From positions 850,499-914,498 of the forward strand of contig NSJX01000007.1 in assembly GCA_002286715.1 (NCBI GenBank): DNA of 64,000 nucleotides. Direction: 5' to 3'. Positions 35,513 to 47,775 of the stretch are shown here, in pieces. This stretch comes from Dentipellis sp. KUC8613 (lineage: Eukaryota > Basidiomycota > Agaricomycetes > Russulales > Hericiaceae). The notes beneath the pieces were generated by a model that had not been told where the DNA came from, did not search any database, and worked only from the letters and a program-made list of their open reading frames with translations. The translations under genes and the position numbers were made by a program. How positions within the stretch are numbered: the first letter of the stretch is position 1; each line of letters starts with the position of its first letter.

Positions 35513-38374
35513 ATGGCCGATTCTCCTATCATCTTCAAACGAACCAAGGCAAAGCATACACAGAGGGCGCGAGAAACGCCTGCTGAAACTCCAGTCGAAC
35601 AGCCAAAAGGTGAAGAAGAGCCCTCGCCCAGTTCACTGGCCACTAAGGTCAGAAATAAGGCTAAGCAGCGCGCAAAACCGAAATCCAACCTTAGCTTTGG
35701 AGGCGAAGAGGTCAGTGTATCTACTTCCGGTGGATATGTGTTCTCATCTCTAGTGCCTTTAGGATGGCGGGGAGGAAATCTTTCAGGTCAAGAAGTCTAG
35801 CCTTAGTCGCAAATTGACCCTGGGCAAGCACCCTGCGTCCCCGGGGTAAGTCGTGCCTCTGCGCATGGTATGCCTCGCGTTTCTAATGCGTCACCTCTTG
35901 TTGACAGAGTCCTCCCGACCAACTTAGATCAAGCCAGTATCTCGCCTCAGCCGAGCAGTGGTCCTATCTATGATGCGGCATACCTTTCAGAGTTGAAGGC
36001 CAGCACACCATCTGCTCGTCCGCCATTACCGAAGGATGCGACGGACGTCGACGTGTCAATGGATGTGGATGATATGGGTGTCGTCTCGCTGGACGCCTTC
36101 GGTAAGGGTTACAGTGCGCCTGTGGTCTTCATTGTTGACCTTACCATGGCTGTAGGTGATGGTGAAGCGACAATACCATCTGAATCATCCGTGCTGGCTG
36201 CCAAGCAAAAACGCGAGCGTATGAGGACTACAGGTGGTACAGACGAAGACTTTATATCGTTGTCTGTGACAAAGCGCGAGGATGTGTACCAAGGCCCGCA
36301 TCCTGAAAGTCGTCTCATGAGGGAAGAAGATGACTTGGGTGAGGGCGATGATGGTGCGTATTTAAATAGCGTATCTATGTCGAAACAACGCGTCTGATGT
36401 TTGACTAGAATTCGCGGAGTTCACTAGTGCTCAAGAACGTATTGCTCTGGGTAAGAAGAGTCGGAAGGCAGAAGCTGGCAAACGAAGGGATGCTATGAAG
36501 GAAATGATAGCGGACGCGTGCGTATCTTTTTTGCTATACTTTGAGTATTGCTGAAGGCATATGTTAGCGAAGAAGTGGACGAGGAAACCGAGGAGTGGGA
36601 ACAAGAACAGCTGCGAAGAGGGGGCATGAGCGCGATAGAGCAGCTCGAGAAAGCGCCTGTCAAGCCAGTGTATAGGCCGGCACCCAGTCAGTAATCCTGT
36701 GATAACCCCGAGTTTCGACAGCTGACTTTTTGTTCAGTACCGCCCTTAACTTCAATACCCAGTTTGGATGCAGCCACTGCTCGCCTGACTACCATGATGA
36801 CGTCTCTAACGACCTCGCATGCTCAGCATACAGCATCTATGGCGTCTCTCAGCTCCGAGCACAAGCAGCTGGACGACCGAGAAAGTGATATGCGAGATAT
36901 GGTCTCAACGGCCGAGGAAAAACGAAGTTGGTTCGCGGCTTTCAGAGAATGGATGGAGAGTGTTGCAACATTTCTGGACGAGAAGGTCAGTGTCAGATCA
37001 GCTCACGTTGCTCGATGCTCACGCGCAAGGGACCGCCTTCAGTTCCCTCAACTAGAAAAGCTTGAAGAAGAGCATATATCCATAATCAAGGAGAAGCGCG
37101 ACATGATTCGTCAAAGACGCCACGCGGATGACGAAGATGACTTGTCGTATTTCCTTGGGTCGCTTCCGGTCCCTCCACACACTGAACCGGAAGAACTGGA
37201 CGAGCTTGGTCGAATTATTCCTCGGGCGAATCCCGCCGCCGCTCGACGCGATCGCCGATCTTCCCGCATCGCCCGCCGCTCCCATCGAAAGTCAACCGAA
37301 GAAGAGGGTTTTTCGACTGACGCCGAACTACCCCCTTCCGATGCGACAGACTATCACACCGCACTGCAGAAGCTGGCAATGAGACGAGATGACATTCTGT
37401 CCGATGTCAAAGCGAAGGAATTCAAAGATCCCAGCTTGGGTGTAGGGAAGTGGTTTGGTGAATGGAGACGACGATTTACGGACAGCTATGTGGGTGCTTG
37501 GGGTGGTCTGGGGATGATCAGCGCATGGGAGTTTTGGGTGCGGTTGGAGATCATTGGGTGGAATCCCCTTGAGGTAAGGCCACTTGTTAAGAACACTCGT
37601 GCGACAACCTAATATGTCCTCTAGGATCCTCGGAGCCTCGACAATTTCGGCTGGTACGAGGCCTTGTACAGGTATTCGCGGCCAAGCGACAATTTGGATG
37701 ATGGTGAAGAGCCGCAGATGGGTCCAGATGGTGACCTTGTGGCCGCTATGATTTCTACATGTGTATTACCTCGTTTGAGCAAGATCGTGGAGAGCGGGGG
37801 TCTGGACCCCAACTCATCTAGAGACGTCCGTCGGGTTGTCGACTTGGCGGAAGAAATCGAAATTTCTGTAGAAAAGAACAACCCCAAATTCCAGGTAAGC
37901 AGTGGTTCGCTTCTATCTCCTTGACAGCCACCGCGGGCTATTACTCACCACCTCTTCTCTCCATAAAATAGAACTTCCTCAAAACGGTAGTCGACACGTT
38001 CAAGGAGTCCTTCGTCGAGTCTTATCGCCTCGAGAAGCAATACCTCGACCTGAATCAGTCTCGCTTTGACCCAGAGGCCGTGCCTGCTCGACGCCGGCTG
38101 CTGACACGGCAGCGGAAGCTGCTCACTAATATCTTACGATGGCGGAGATACACTGGAGAACAGTTCGGCATTGGCGAGCTTGTTACCAAGCTCGTTGAAA
38201 ATTGCATGATGCCCATTGCCGAGAGTGGTTGGGACGTTGGTGGAGAGGAAAGCTTGCGAAAGGTAAATGCCCAACGTTACACCGAAGTTTCTAGCTGACT
38301 TTTGTTTTTAGGTTGCCGCGGCCATACCTGCAGAGCTTATACCTTGGCAGCTGAAGGCTCGTCTTGGCGCATGA
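35513..38374 (+). CDS. GCFC-domain protein (PAXBP1/GCF2-like, spliceosome-associated)
   Basis: Eleven exons, 35513-35710, 35763-35845, 35908-36101, 36156-36353, 36409-36517, 36568-36686, 36738-36985, 37043-37573, 37625-37894, 37972-38262 and 38312-38374, give 767 aa. Typical N-terminal signature: MADSPIIFKRTK then SNLSFGGEE-DGGEIFQVKK and the LSRKLTLGKHP block. EEWEQEQLRRGG is a hallmark of the family. A coiled-coil region follows, then the GCFC domain (about residues 380-760) with LGVGKWFGEWRRRFTDSYVG, MISAWEFWVRLEIIGWNPLE, LDNFGWYEALYRY and a helical end. Members of this family act with late spliceosome disassembly factors or chromatin. Nuclear. Confidence 0.92.
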
Positions 38375-40521
38375 TAGAGACTACGCCATATACTGTATAG
38401 GAGACATTCATACCATGCGAACTCTAAGACCACCACTGGCTCAGGTCGACGGACTACCTCGAAAGATGGACATCTATTTCTTTCGCATTGCATCCGATTG
38501 GCTTCATCTTATCCGAGGTAACGACTCCACCAAGTGCCTCGTGCCTTGTGTTTCTTGGTCGTTACTTCTAAAGTCATCCGGAAGAAGGATCTTGGAGCTC
38601 TACTGACCCGCGCGCCATCTCTGCATGAGAAAGTTCAGGCGTTGCGTGGCTCGTTCCGCTGTCAGACATTCGATGCTGTTTATCTGGTAATCGGTAACTA
38701 GAATGGACACTGGTGTCTTCAATGGTTGGCGTCTAGTAAATCGTAAGCTATGTTTCGGCGGCGTTGATTTATCTGTCTCACAGCTATTGATTAGGCCGTC
38801 TGAAAAATAAGATTTCATGAACCTTTGGATCCCGAGAGCCATATCTTCCTCTCTTCTGTGCTAGTGAATTGATGGTCAAAATCACGAGCCACCAAACATT
38901 CTGGCGAACAGTCGAGGTCGACGTTCATCACCCTCGATATACGAACTGCTGTCACGTGCTTATGACACGCTGTTTGCGCTCAACAACCTTTGACATTGGC
39001 TTCGACTCCGCGGCCCAGTGTTCCATGAAAGTCTCTTTTTTCTCAGCGACCGACATGAATCATTGACCCAGCTATGATCTCAGCAAGCCCTTGTCAATGA
39101 AAACGTTGGGGGCCCGCGACTATGTCAACGCCGAATTTCGTATCCTTCCCCGTGGGGCCGCAGTCTCGTCGATCACTCCCGCTCAATGCCGCTCAGCCCA
39201 GGTACATTTTCATCCGTTCTGTCCCAGGTGCAGTGATGTCAGGTGGTGCACGATCGGGTACGTCGTGACTGCCTCTGACGAAAGTTTTGCTGCTCATCCT
39301 GCGCCCTTCGGCCCTTCATTCCACACTAGCCCGGCACGGCACGGCAGCGAGTCCCTGCAAAATCGTTCTTCATCTATGCATGTATGCATGCACCGTGTGC
39401 CTATGCTAAATCGGTGCGGACTCCGGAGGCCATTCGCAGTGGTCTCGACGGACCACCCGCAGCCGGGCTTCGGACAACGATTTTACATGGCCTTTATCCG
39501 GCCCTTTTCCGCGGGCTTCTTGAACGTGGCTCGCAATGAGACACCACTCGTTGTTCATCTTATGGAGCTCGAAGTCTGACTGATGTTCCGACGTGATTCG
39601 TCCGACGATCCTCCAAGTCTACCATCTGTACTTCGACGTTTGAAGGGTCCATTTTGTGTCAGAGGGTCTGGCTGCGGACAGAACGGCGCTAGGGGCCACG
39701 GTCAGATGCGGCGCGGTCACGCAACTCGAGATCGGTCACTTGCCATCCTTTGAAAACATTCGGTGCTCAGTGGGTCCCATTCCAGATTCTTGTATTTCCA
39801 AAGATTCAATATTTTCCAGGCCCATTGGGCGCGCAACGCGTGTAAAAGACACATAAAAGGCTTGCCGCGAGGTGGCTTATTCTGATGCCTGTTCGGCACA
39901 CAGGGCCGGTGAGCCGCTTTCAGCGATAAGATTGGGCCTTTCCCAGGTGCTCTCCCACAAAGTACCCAGCTGTGAGCAGAGAGGCAGTGGAGAATTCGAC
40001 GCATAGATCGGCTCCCCGCCTGCGGAGGTCGATCGTCTGTCAAGCACTTGGCTTACTGGTTATGGGAGGGAGACAACTGCGATCGTCCCAAGCATCGGGA
40101 TTGGTCCCATGCCGATGCGCGGTTATCGGCGGCATGCCTGGCTGGATCTTCTGGCGTGCGGTAAGTGTGGTCTCCAGTTATTCGGGTTCGGATTCGGGAC
40201 TCGGACTCGGCCTACCAAAATCTCGATCGGAGGCACAAGCAGACGGGAGGATGTGCCCTTCGCCGACTGCATTGCAAAATGGCATCGCACCAGCACGTCC
40301 GGGGAAATTGGATCTTGCGTCTCTTCCGATGTCCATGTGTGCGTAATTTCTCTCATGAGAACCTCCGACGGTTGAAAAAGGAGATCACTGGTTCTTGTGA
40401 TGCGGGAAGTATAAAGGTGACTTTGCGCCCCGCCGGTCCTGCTTGAAGAGGACCTACCCACCTCTCCGCTCCCCCGCTCCCGTTTCATTTCCTCCCACAC
40501 GCCGTCACATCCGTTCCCACC
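38375..40521. other. 2.1 kb stretch without a supported gene
   Basis: Lies between the GCFC gene and the aquaglyceroporin. The longest plus frame (39091-39579) has no recognisable domain, unusual composition and no splice support. A short run of near repeats (CGGATTCGGGACTCGGACTC, about 40188-40207) is present. Probably a long upstream region of the porin gene, or a gene too divergent for me to see. Confidence 0.4.
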
Positions 40522-42038
40522 ATGGCGCTTCCCTTGTTGAAGCCCTTCCGACACTTCGGCAGGCACGACGCAAATTCAGACGCATCGACGAAAAAGGACG
40601 AACAAGTGCACCTCGAGAACGTTGGCGAGACTCCCGAAGAGTTTGAAGCGCATCACGAATACTTTACGAAGTACCCCAACACATGGGCAAAATTCAGGTA
40701 TGTACTCAATTTTGTCGCCGCTATTTTTTCTTTCTCCAGTCTCGGTGCATGCTCATTGCCGCCCCCAGGTATCGGCTTCGGGAACCCGCCGCGGAGATGC
40801 TTGGTACCATGATCCTTATTTTATTCGGAAACGGTGTCGATTGCCAGGTTGTTCTCGGTTCGAATACCGCGGTATCTGCCACCCCGAAGGGCGACTACCT
40901 TTCGTTGAACTTCGGCTGGGCTTGTGGTAAGTTTTCAATTTGTAATGTGAGCTTGTATCTGATCCGTATTACCAGGTGCAGGCCTCGGCGTATGGGTGTC
41001 CGGCGGTGTTTCCGGTGGTCATATCAACCCCGTTGTACGTTCAAGACATTCATTTCCGCTGTTACGTCCTGATCCTGACTTTGAATTACGAACAGGTGAC
41101 TCTTGCCTTGGCCGTTTTCCGTGATTTTCCATGGTGGAAAGTGCCAATCTACATGTTTGCCCAGCTTATAGGTGCTTGGATCGGTGCCATGCTGACCTTC
41201 GCAAATTACTTCCACGCCATCGATGTCGTGGAAGGCGGAATACGCTCGGTTCCTGGAACAGCTTCTCTCTTCTCAACTTACGCGGTGAGTAATGTTATCA
41301 AGGCTTCCACGAGTGAATCACTGAAAAAATTCTTCTAGCTGGATTACATGCCGTCTGCAAACTGTTTCTTCGACGAGGTAGGCCCAGTGCGCCGTCTCAC
41401 CATCTCTTCCCTCGCTAATTTTTCTTCCACGAAGTTCATCGGCGCCTTTATCCTGATCATAGTCGTTTTTGCCATCACGGACAAGAGAAACAACCCGCCG
41501 CCTCCTGGTCTGGTCCCCTTGGTAATTTTCATCCTCATCTTGGGAATCGGAGCTGCGTTCGGAATGCAGACTGGTTAGTTTTCTCAGGTCCCTAGATCAT
41601 GTGTCCCTTCTAAATGTACCCTTCTAGGCTATGCTATCAACCCCGCCCGTGACCTGGGGCCCCGCATCATGACCGCGATGATGGGGTACGGCAAAGAAGG
41701 TAGACGATCCGCAGCCTTCCTTGTCCCGCAGTGACTCACCACGTGTTTGGCTCTGCAGTGTTCAACTTTCGTAATCAGTACTGGATATGGTGCCCGATCC
41801 TGGGCTCCTTCTGTGGAGGCCTAGTCGGTGCCTTCGTCTATGATTCGCTCCTCTTCCTTGGAGACGAGAGTTGGTTGAACCGCCCGTAAGTAAAGCGTCG
41901 CTCTCTGCTCTAGGCATCGATTCACCCCTCCGGAATTTTAGGAACGCTGCGGCACGCAAGCATTTCGCCCATGCCAAGCGTGCGGAGCGTTTGAGGCCAC
42001 CCGCCAGTTTCCCTCCATATGCCGAAGACGTTGTATAG
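40522..42038 (+). CDS. Aquaglyceroporin (MIP family)
   Basis: Nine exons, 40522-40697, 40769-40926, 40976-41034, 41096-41284, 41339-41377, 41435-41573, 41628-41699, 41759-41885 and 41942-42038, give 351 aa. The N-terminal cytosolic part is about 60 aa. Six membrane helices and two half-helix loops are visible. The first loop reads VSGGHINPVVTLALAV (NPV in place of NPA); the second reads GYAINPARDLGPRI. The Asp after NPAR is the glycerol-facilitator mark, so glycerol or other polyols are likely cargo as well as water. The C-terminus is basic and soluble. NPV in loop B departs from the canonical NPA. Plasma-membrane location is inferred. Confidence 0.93.
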
Positions 42039-42410
42039 GCTCATCGAACTTGCGAAGGACACGCGGCACGTATATATTATCATATTATCTTGAGGCGGTA
42101 GTTTCGTTCTCAGTCTCTGGGTCTCTCGTATTACTGTACTTGGCACTCGGTCGATCTGTGCATTTTTATGTGTAGCAGATAGGATTTGGTCGAGCTGTAT
42201 CATAGGCACTTGCACAACGAAATGTAGGAATTGCGAGTACGTAGTGCGAATGCTTACGAGGGAGTGCTGACGCGTGGACTCGGTGTGCGGGGCTGCTGCG
42301 GTCTGGCTGAAGGCCATCGTCTCAGACCCAGGCTTGCTGTTAGGCTAACCTGAAGCTGGCACCCACTCAGTAAATATCCCTACCCCACGTTCTCTCCTTT
42401 CATTTCCCCC
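42039..42410. other. Intergenic, about 370 bp
   Basis: Porin 3'UTR and promoter of the next plus-strand gene. No other signal seen. Confidence 0.5.
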
Positions 42411-44134
42411 ATGTCTCAGCCCAGGCGCTCTTCAGTGAGCTCTCTCGCGTCTGACACCGGTCCAGCGACACCACTTCTCGGTGACAATAGCAACTCGAAC
42501 CCCGACGAGCCCCACCCCACACTCATTCTCGTCCACGATGATGACAGTCCGAACGAGTCTTTTGACTTTTCGAGCGACGACGACCTCGATGACGATTTCT
42601 CGACACAACTTGACCGCTTGAACGCCTCCGCTATACCTGCGCTCCCCCCGACCCTCATCTTCCTCTATCTCCTCGTCCCGTATCTAAAGCTGGGCCCGGT
42701 GCTTTTGCTTCGCACCGACTTACCCCTGTCGCAATCCATACCTTCGCTCATCGTGTTCGCAATATTCGCGGCATCGGCAAGGTACATATGGTACATGCTG
42801 GCCAAATATGTTGGCAAACCGGATCTGGAGGAGATTGTGTTGAACGCATTCGCAAGAGGGAGGAACAGAGAGGGGTTTAGATTGGTGCTGAGGTCATTGG
42901 TACGCCTCGGCAACGGTGTGCTTGCTGTCTTGCTTGCAGCAGTGTATCTGAGGGGTGAGTACTCTCTCCCAAGTCCGGAGTATTCCCCTGATCCGTTTCA
43001 ATCAGTGTCGGTCGACGTACTACTCCCTTTACTTCCTGCGAAGATCGTTTTCCCCTCGAGAATCGTCCTTACCGTTGCTCTGGCGCTCGTTCTATTTCCT
43101 CTGTGTTTATCACGGAATGTTCGAGCCAAGCGTGTACTGTATACGACGTGGGCCTCAGTGCTTGCGTATATCGTCTGGCTTGTAGCCGTATCTGTCGCCC
43201 ATGCTCGCGGCCTGCTTGATATGGGTTCGGGAGGGAGCTCTGTAGGGTCCCTTTCTCAAGGAATCGGTGAGAGAAATATTTCTATATATTCCTGGCTCTC
43301 TTTTGCTGATATGAGGTCAATAGCATCTGTAGCGTTCGTGTTCACTTCTTCGTGGACATTGCCTATCTATGCGTCCCTGAAGGCTTCCTCGCAACCAAAT
43401 CGCCATAAGAAGTCTCGACGACGTTCGTTCAAAGCACTCATTGCTCTTGCCACCGTGATTGCGGTGTGCCTCACTCTTCCTCTGTGCTTCTTTGCTGCGG
43501 CACCCAACCCTCCTGTGAGCTTTCCGTTCATTAACCCGAGGGCTTTTTCTGACAGTGTTCACGAACAGGAGGCCGCTACAATCCCGCCTGACTATGTCAT
43601 TGCTATAGCGAATGCTCTGACTCTCTTGCTCACCGTACCATCTATTCTTGTTGTCGCGCCACCTCTTCCTATCCCGTCACGCATCCGCCGGTCGTCGAAT
43701 GTGCCAATCTCGAAAGTTATACTATATCTGCTTGTTGTTGTTCTCGCACTCCTTTCACCTCGGATTTCTGCGGCTCTCAGTGATACACTCCTTGTTCTTG
43801 CTCTTCTTGGCACATACTTTGCTCCCGGTAAGCATCATCCTTTTTTCCTAAGATTCAAGTAAACTTATCGTCGTCTCACTCAGCCCTGCTTCATATTACT
43901 ATTCACGAATTCCGTAGTCCGTTGTCAATTATTCTGCCTACACAGTCAAATCCCGGCTCGCCTGCCTCTGCGACGTCGGATCCCACCAATGACCTGCTGC
44001 AGCGCAAGGAACGGACTCTGCAACGTCGTCGATTGGGAAAACGTCTTATATGGGACGTCTGTGCGTGGTTATTACTTGTGCTCAGTGGCGGCGGCTCTGC
44101 ATGGGCGGTCGGTAGGTTGGCTGGGAAGTGGTGA
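42411..44134 (+). CDS. Multi-pass membrane protein of unknown function
   Basis: Exons 42411-43827 and 43884-44134 give 555 aa. A 51 nt stretch at 42955-43005 begins GTGAGT and ends CAG; it is in frame, so it is either translated or a short intron (then 538 aa). The intron reading is the more likely, since it joins two hydrophobic parts. N-terminus: a Ser/Asp-rich acidic domain (SFDFSSDDDLDDDFSTQLDR). Then about nine or ten hydrophobic helices with short loops, one basic loop NRHKKSRRRS, and a cytosolic RKERTLQRRRLGKR segment before a last helix. No transporter signature recognised. Probably a fungus-specific membrane protein. Confidence 0.8.
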
Positions 44135-44624
44135 GGGCGGAGGGGGACGAATGGCAAAATGTATATACCTATTTACGCTATATGTGCTCAATACTGGATA
44201 CTGACACTGGACAGTAGGATGCTGGATGCACGGACATGATACATATTTGATGTATATGTGATAGGGCCTCTTGTGATCCTCACCCCATCCTCCTATGTAG
44301 CACGTACTTGTTATGGATGTGCACATGTAGTTATAGTCCTGCGCTTTTTTGCCTTTCTTTCTGGAAATATCTGCTCTCAACCTTTCTCGTTGGCACGAAG
44401 CTTAGTACCATCGTGTATCCACTAGTCGGGCGGTCACGGTGACCGAGGGTATTCGCCACGATACTGCGGCCACTGGCAGGCGTGCTGTGCCACAGTGTTT
44501 ACATGTAGGCGCTTGCATATCACCTCCTCCCGTTCATTACAATCAACCTCGTCTCTCCGTGCGTATTGGACCAGCTGAGATCGGGCTGCACGACGCTCCA
44601 ACATCCCTTGTCTCCAACAGGACA
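44135..44624. other. Intergenic, about 490 bp
   Basis: 3'UTR of the membrane protein and upstream region of the next plus-strand gene. No repeat or RNA gene seen. Confidence 0.45.
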
Positions 44625-47600
44625 ATGCAAGATGGTGCTTCGTGGCATGGCCGCAGCTCTACCGTCTCTTTCCTATCCGTCCTGGATCCCCGACTTTCTA
44701 CCTCAGTCACCCTGGCCAGTGGTTCGTCGCAGTCTTTCTATTCTAAGCTTTGTATCTCATCGCCAATGTATCAATTGAATAGCTCTTCTATATGTGCCTT
44801 TGTTTATTGAACGGAAGCGCTACAAGGCACACCCAGGGTCAAAGCGTCCACCCGGTTCCACGATCACCTGCTGATGCAGCGCTCATCGACCTGATGAAGC
44901 TGGCATTCAGCATTTTCATGACTTATGCCTCCGTCAAGAAGCCTTCTGGGCTCAGGAGGAACAGTCATGTTGCATGGAATCGGGACAGAGAAGAGCAACC
45001 CTTGCGAGAGCTGCCGCAAGCCGACAGTGCCGATTCGGTTTGCAGCAGAGAGTTTGTTGAGAAGCGAAGCCATACAGAGATTGTGAGGCTGGGATCCGTG
45101 AAGTCATTGGCCACGATCATCGCTGCGGGCGTATTGTTCGCTCTTCAAGTGGGTTGAGGGTATGTGATGTGTGCTGTCCAAATGCTCATACATTTGTTTC
45201 AGCCTCTTCTTCCCATGAGAGCTGTCGACCCTGCTGTCATAACGCTCGGCCCAATATTCACAAGTATTCTCACTGCCTATGGCCTATATTCTCTGCTGTC
45301 ACGTCCTTTCTCACAACATCAATTCATACTCATCACTCTCCAGGTATGTAAACGAGAGTTTTACAGTGACTAAACTGCGTCTTTTTGATGCTAAACTCCC
45401 CCACAGATCTGCGGTATATCCATTGCAGCGGTAGGGCAACAGTGCATTCTGTTGAATAACATCACTGAGCCATTGGCCTCAGAATGCCCTGACACACATT
45501 GACTCGTATTCATCTCCTTTCATGATTCTGCTGTCTTCATCGTTGATCACCGCACTTGCCGCTATCCTTACAGACTTTGTGAGTTCTTTCGTGTTAACTG
45601 CATTACCGGATTGTTTCTCATTGTGATCTGCACAGGTTTATCAATTGCACGAACCAGACTGTTTCAACACCATAAACACCATTCTATTCGCATCGGGACT
45701 TTGTATACACGCAGTCGCATACGCTTTTCAACTGCTAACTCCGCATACCTCGATATCCCCGCATTTGCCACATTCGTACAATGCACTCGCTCACATCGCG
45801 CTGCTTTTCGTTAGAGCATTCGTAGACTATTTCGCACTCTTCATCATCTACTGTGAGTATCCACAGTTTGGTCCTCTAGGTGCGTTACTGATCCTTACAT
45901 CTCCCTCCTAGATTACGATGCAGCCTTAGAAAGAGTGCTCGCAATCTCCGTTTTGCCAGCAGTACTCGTAGTCTCAGCATCCGCCAACGACATATCCATG
46001 GAATTTGGAATGGGTTGCGTCGTTGTTGTGTGGGCCACTGCCTCATACGCCGCCGGTCAACTTGGCCGAAGCCATGACGAAATCCAGGTAATGCCCCTCA
46101 GTATTATGGCCGCGCACGACTGACAGGAAATAGCAGTCCCCAAAAATCACAGAGCCGAATCCCAAGCACCGAGTCATTGGAACGATCGTGTTTTCTGCCC
46201 TCCTTATCGGCTCTGTGTACAGCACCGTCAATTCACGGCATGCACCTGCGCCAGCGTCGGCTGTCGACCGCCCACCAACTTGTCAACGCAGGCCATTACC
46301 CATGCAGCCGTTGCAGCCTGCGGAAGAGCGAACGTATCACCACTTTGACGATGTGCTGCTCATCGTATTTTTCAGCCATGCTAGGTACAATGTTAATCTG
46401 GATTACTATCGCACCGTTTACTCGGAATTCTTCCCTAATGTGAGTAACATGAGTACACGATGCCTGCATCTCTGCTGACTGACCAGTGCACTGGAATGAG
46501 TAGATGGTCTTCATCGGCCCTGCTAGTCGAGAGAACGCGGGTTTCAACCACTCGTATGATGTCGTTGTTGACTCGTACAAGGCCGACGAGGATCTCAGAG
46601 ATCCGGGCTATTATAAAATGGCCGGCAGGGTACGTTCATACACATTTTACTCTTCAGTTCTGCATTGGTGACGGCCCGGTTGTAGATGGCCCACCACATG
46701 CTATATACAGGGCTCAAAGAATTTCCTTGCTATAAAGGCTATCTCTGGGCGCCTTTCGATACCCTCCTCAATGTGCCCCGATTAGAACAGTTCGACCAAA
46801 ACTTGTTCTGGTACCATTCGCCATTTGCCGAATATGTTTACAATCCAGCTTTGGGCTTCGGCAATAAAGACCCTGAACACCACCCACCTGCGGCGCAGAT
46901 ATCTCCAGACCCGGCTTTGAATCTCACTGAGAACTGGCGCGGATGGGGTCGTGATTGGTGGTACGTACCTCCTGTTGTCATTACGTCAGACTGCCAACTG
47001 ATCTGCTGTCTTGTACTAGGTGGGGGTGCGTACATGTCATCCGATAACGACCGGAGATTTTCATGTACTAACAACTTGACTTCGACACAGAGACCCTCAC
47101 GTCGGTCTTGGGGAGTGCATGCCCGCGTTCCTAAGGGTACCATTAGCCCTCCGCCAGCGCCTTGCTGAATACACCGAAGGCAAGACTCGTTTCATCGGAG
47201 GGTCTGCAGACACCATGTATATCCCCGGCCGTCATCGGGAGACATTCATGGAGACGCTCGGGATTTTCCTCGAGACGGACTGCTTTTTGGAGATCGCAAC
47301 ACCCACCGTTCTTCATTTGGTGGTCCCGCCCGGAGAGAAGATACTCTTTGTTGACCACGTAAGGTTTGATTCACTCAATCGCGCTCCAATTCTGATCATG
47401 CTTTTGGTTCATAGTGGTGGATATGGGAGCCTCCACTGAACGCAACATTCGTTCGGAATAAATGGAACGAAGGCTTCGAGGTCGATACCTTCCACACGTT
47501 CCACTGGGGCGACCGGGACGAAGCAGGCGTTTGGAGGGGAAATCACGAGAATATCGCTGATGTACGGGAGCTGTTGCGCGAATCTGCTCTCCGGCAGTTC

Positions 47601-47627
47601 ACCAATCTGCCAGCATCGGTACCCTAA
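44625..47627 (+). CDS. Nucleotide-sugar-transporter-like membrane region fused to a glycosyltransferase-like domain
   Basis: Well-supported exons: up to 45148, then 45203-45343, 45407-45430, 45483-45578, 45636-45852, 45912-46087, 46134-46439, 46504-46629, 46686-46960, 47020-47025, 47091-47358 and 47415-47627, in phase throughout. The 5' part (ATG at 44625, FLSVLDPRLSTSVTL) is uncertain between 44720 and 44880. The N-terminal region has about eight hydrophobic helices resembling nucleotide-sugar transporters (LIDLMKLAFSIFMTYASVKK; DPAVITLGPIFTSILTAYGL). A final helix (VIGTIVFSALLIGSVYSTVN) leads into a domain of about 350 aa: VLLIVFFSHARYNVNLDYYR, YLWAPFDTLLNVPRL, RFIGGSADTMYIPGRHRE, DHWWIWEPPLNATFV. 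This is a glycosyltransferase-like family common in basidiomycetes, named here by general pattern only. If the fusion is real, donor import and transfer would be coupled in the Golgi. Confidence 0.65.
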
Positions 47628-47775
47628 GGCTCCAAACTTCTAATTTCGTTCTTCAACGTCATGTACATACAGAGAAGTATATCCTTTATGTATCGTGCCA
47701 CCATCACATCACCTGGATCCTACAGCCGCAGCCACAAGTTCGTCGACATCTCCCCTTGGCCGAACGTCCTCGGAC

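Noticed and set aside
39091..39579. Plus-strand frame of 162 codons in the 2.1 kb gap
   Set aside because: No recognisable domain, no supported splices and no coding-like codon pattern that I could see.
40180..40225. Possible short tandem repeat or regulatory array
   Set aside because: Only two or three imperfect CGGACTCGG-like units; too weak to list as a repeat.
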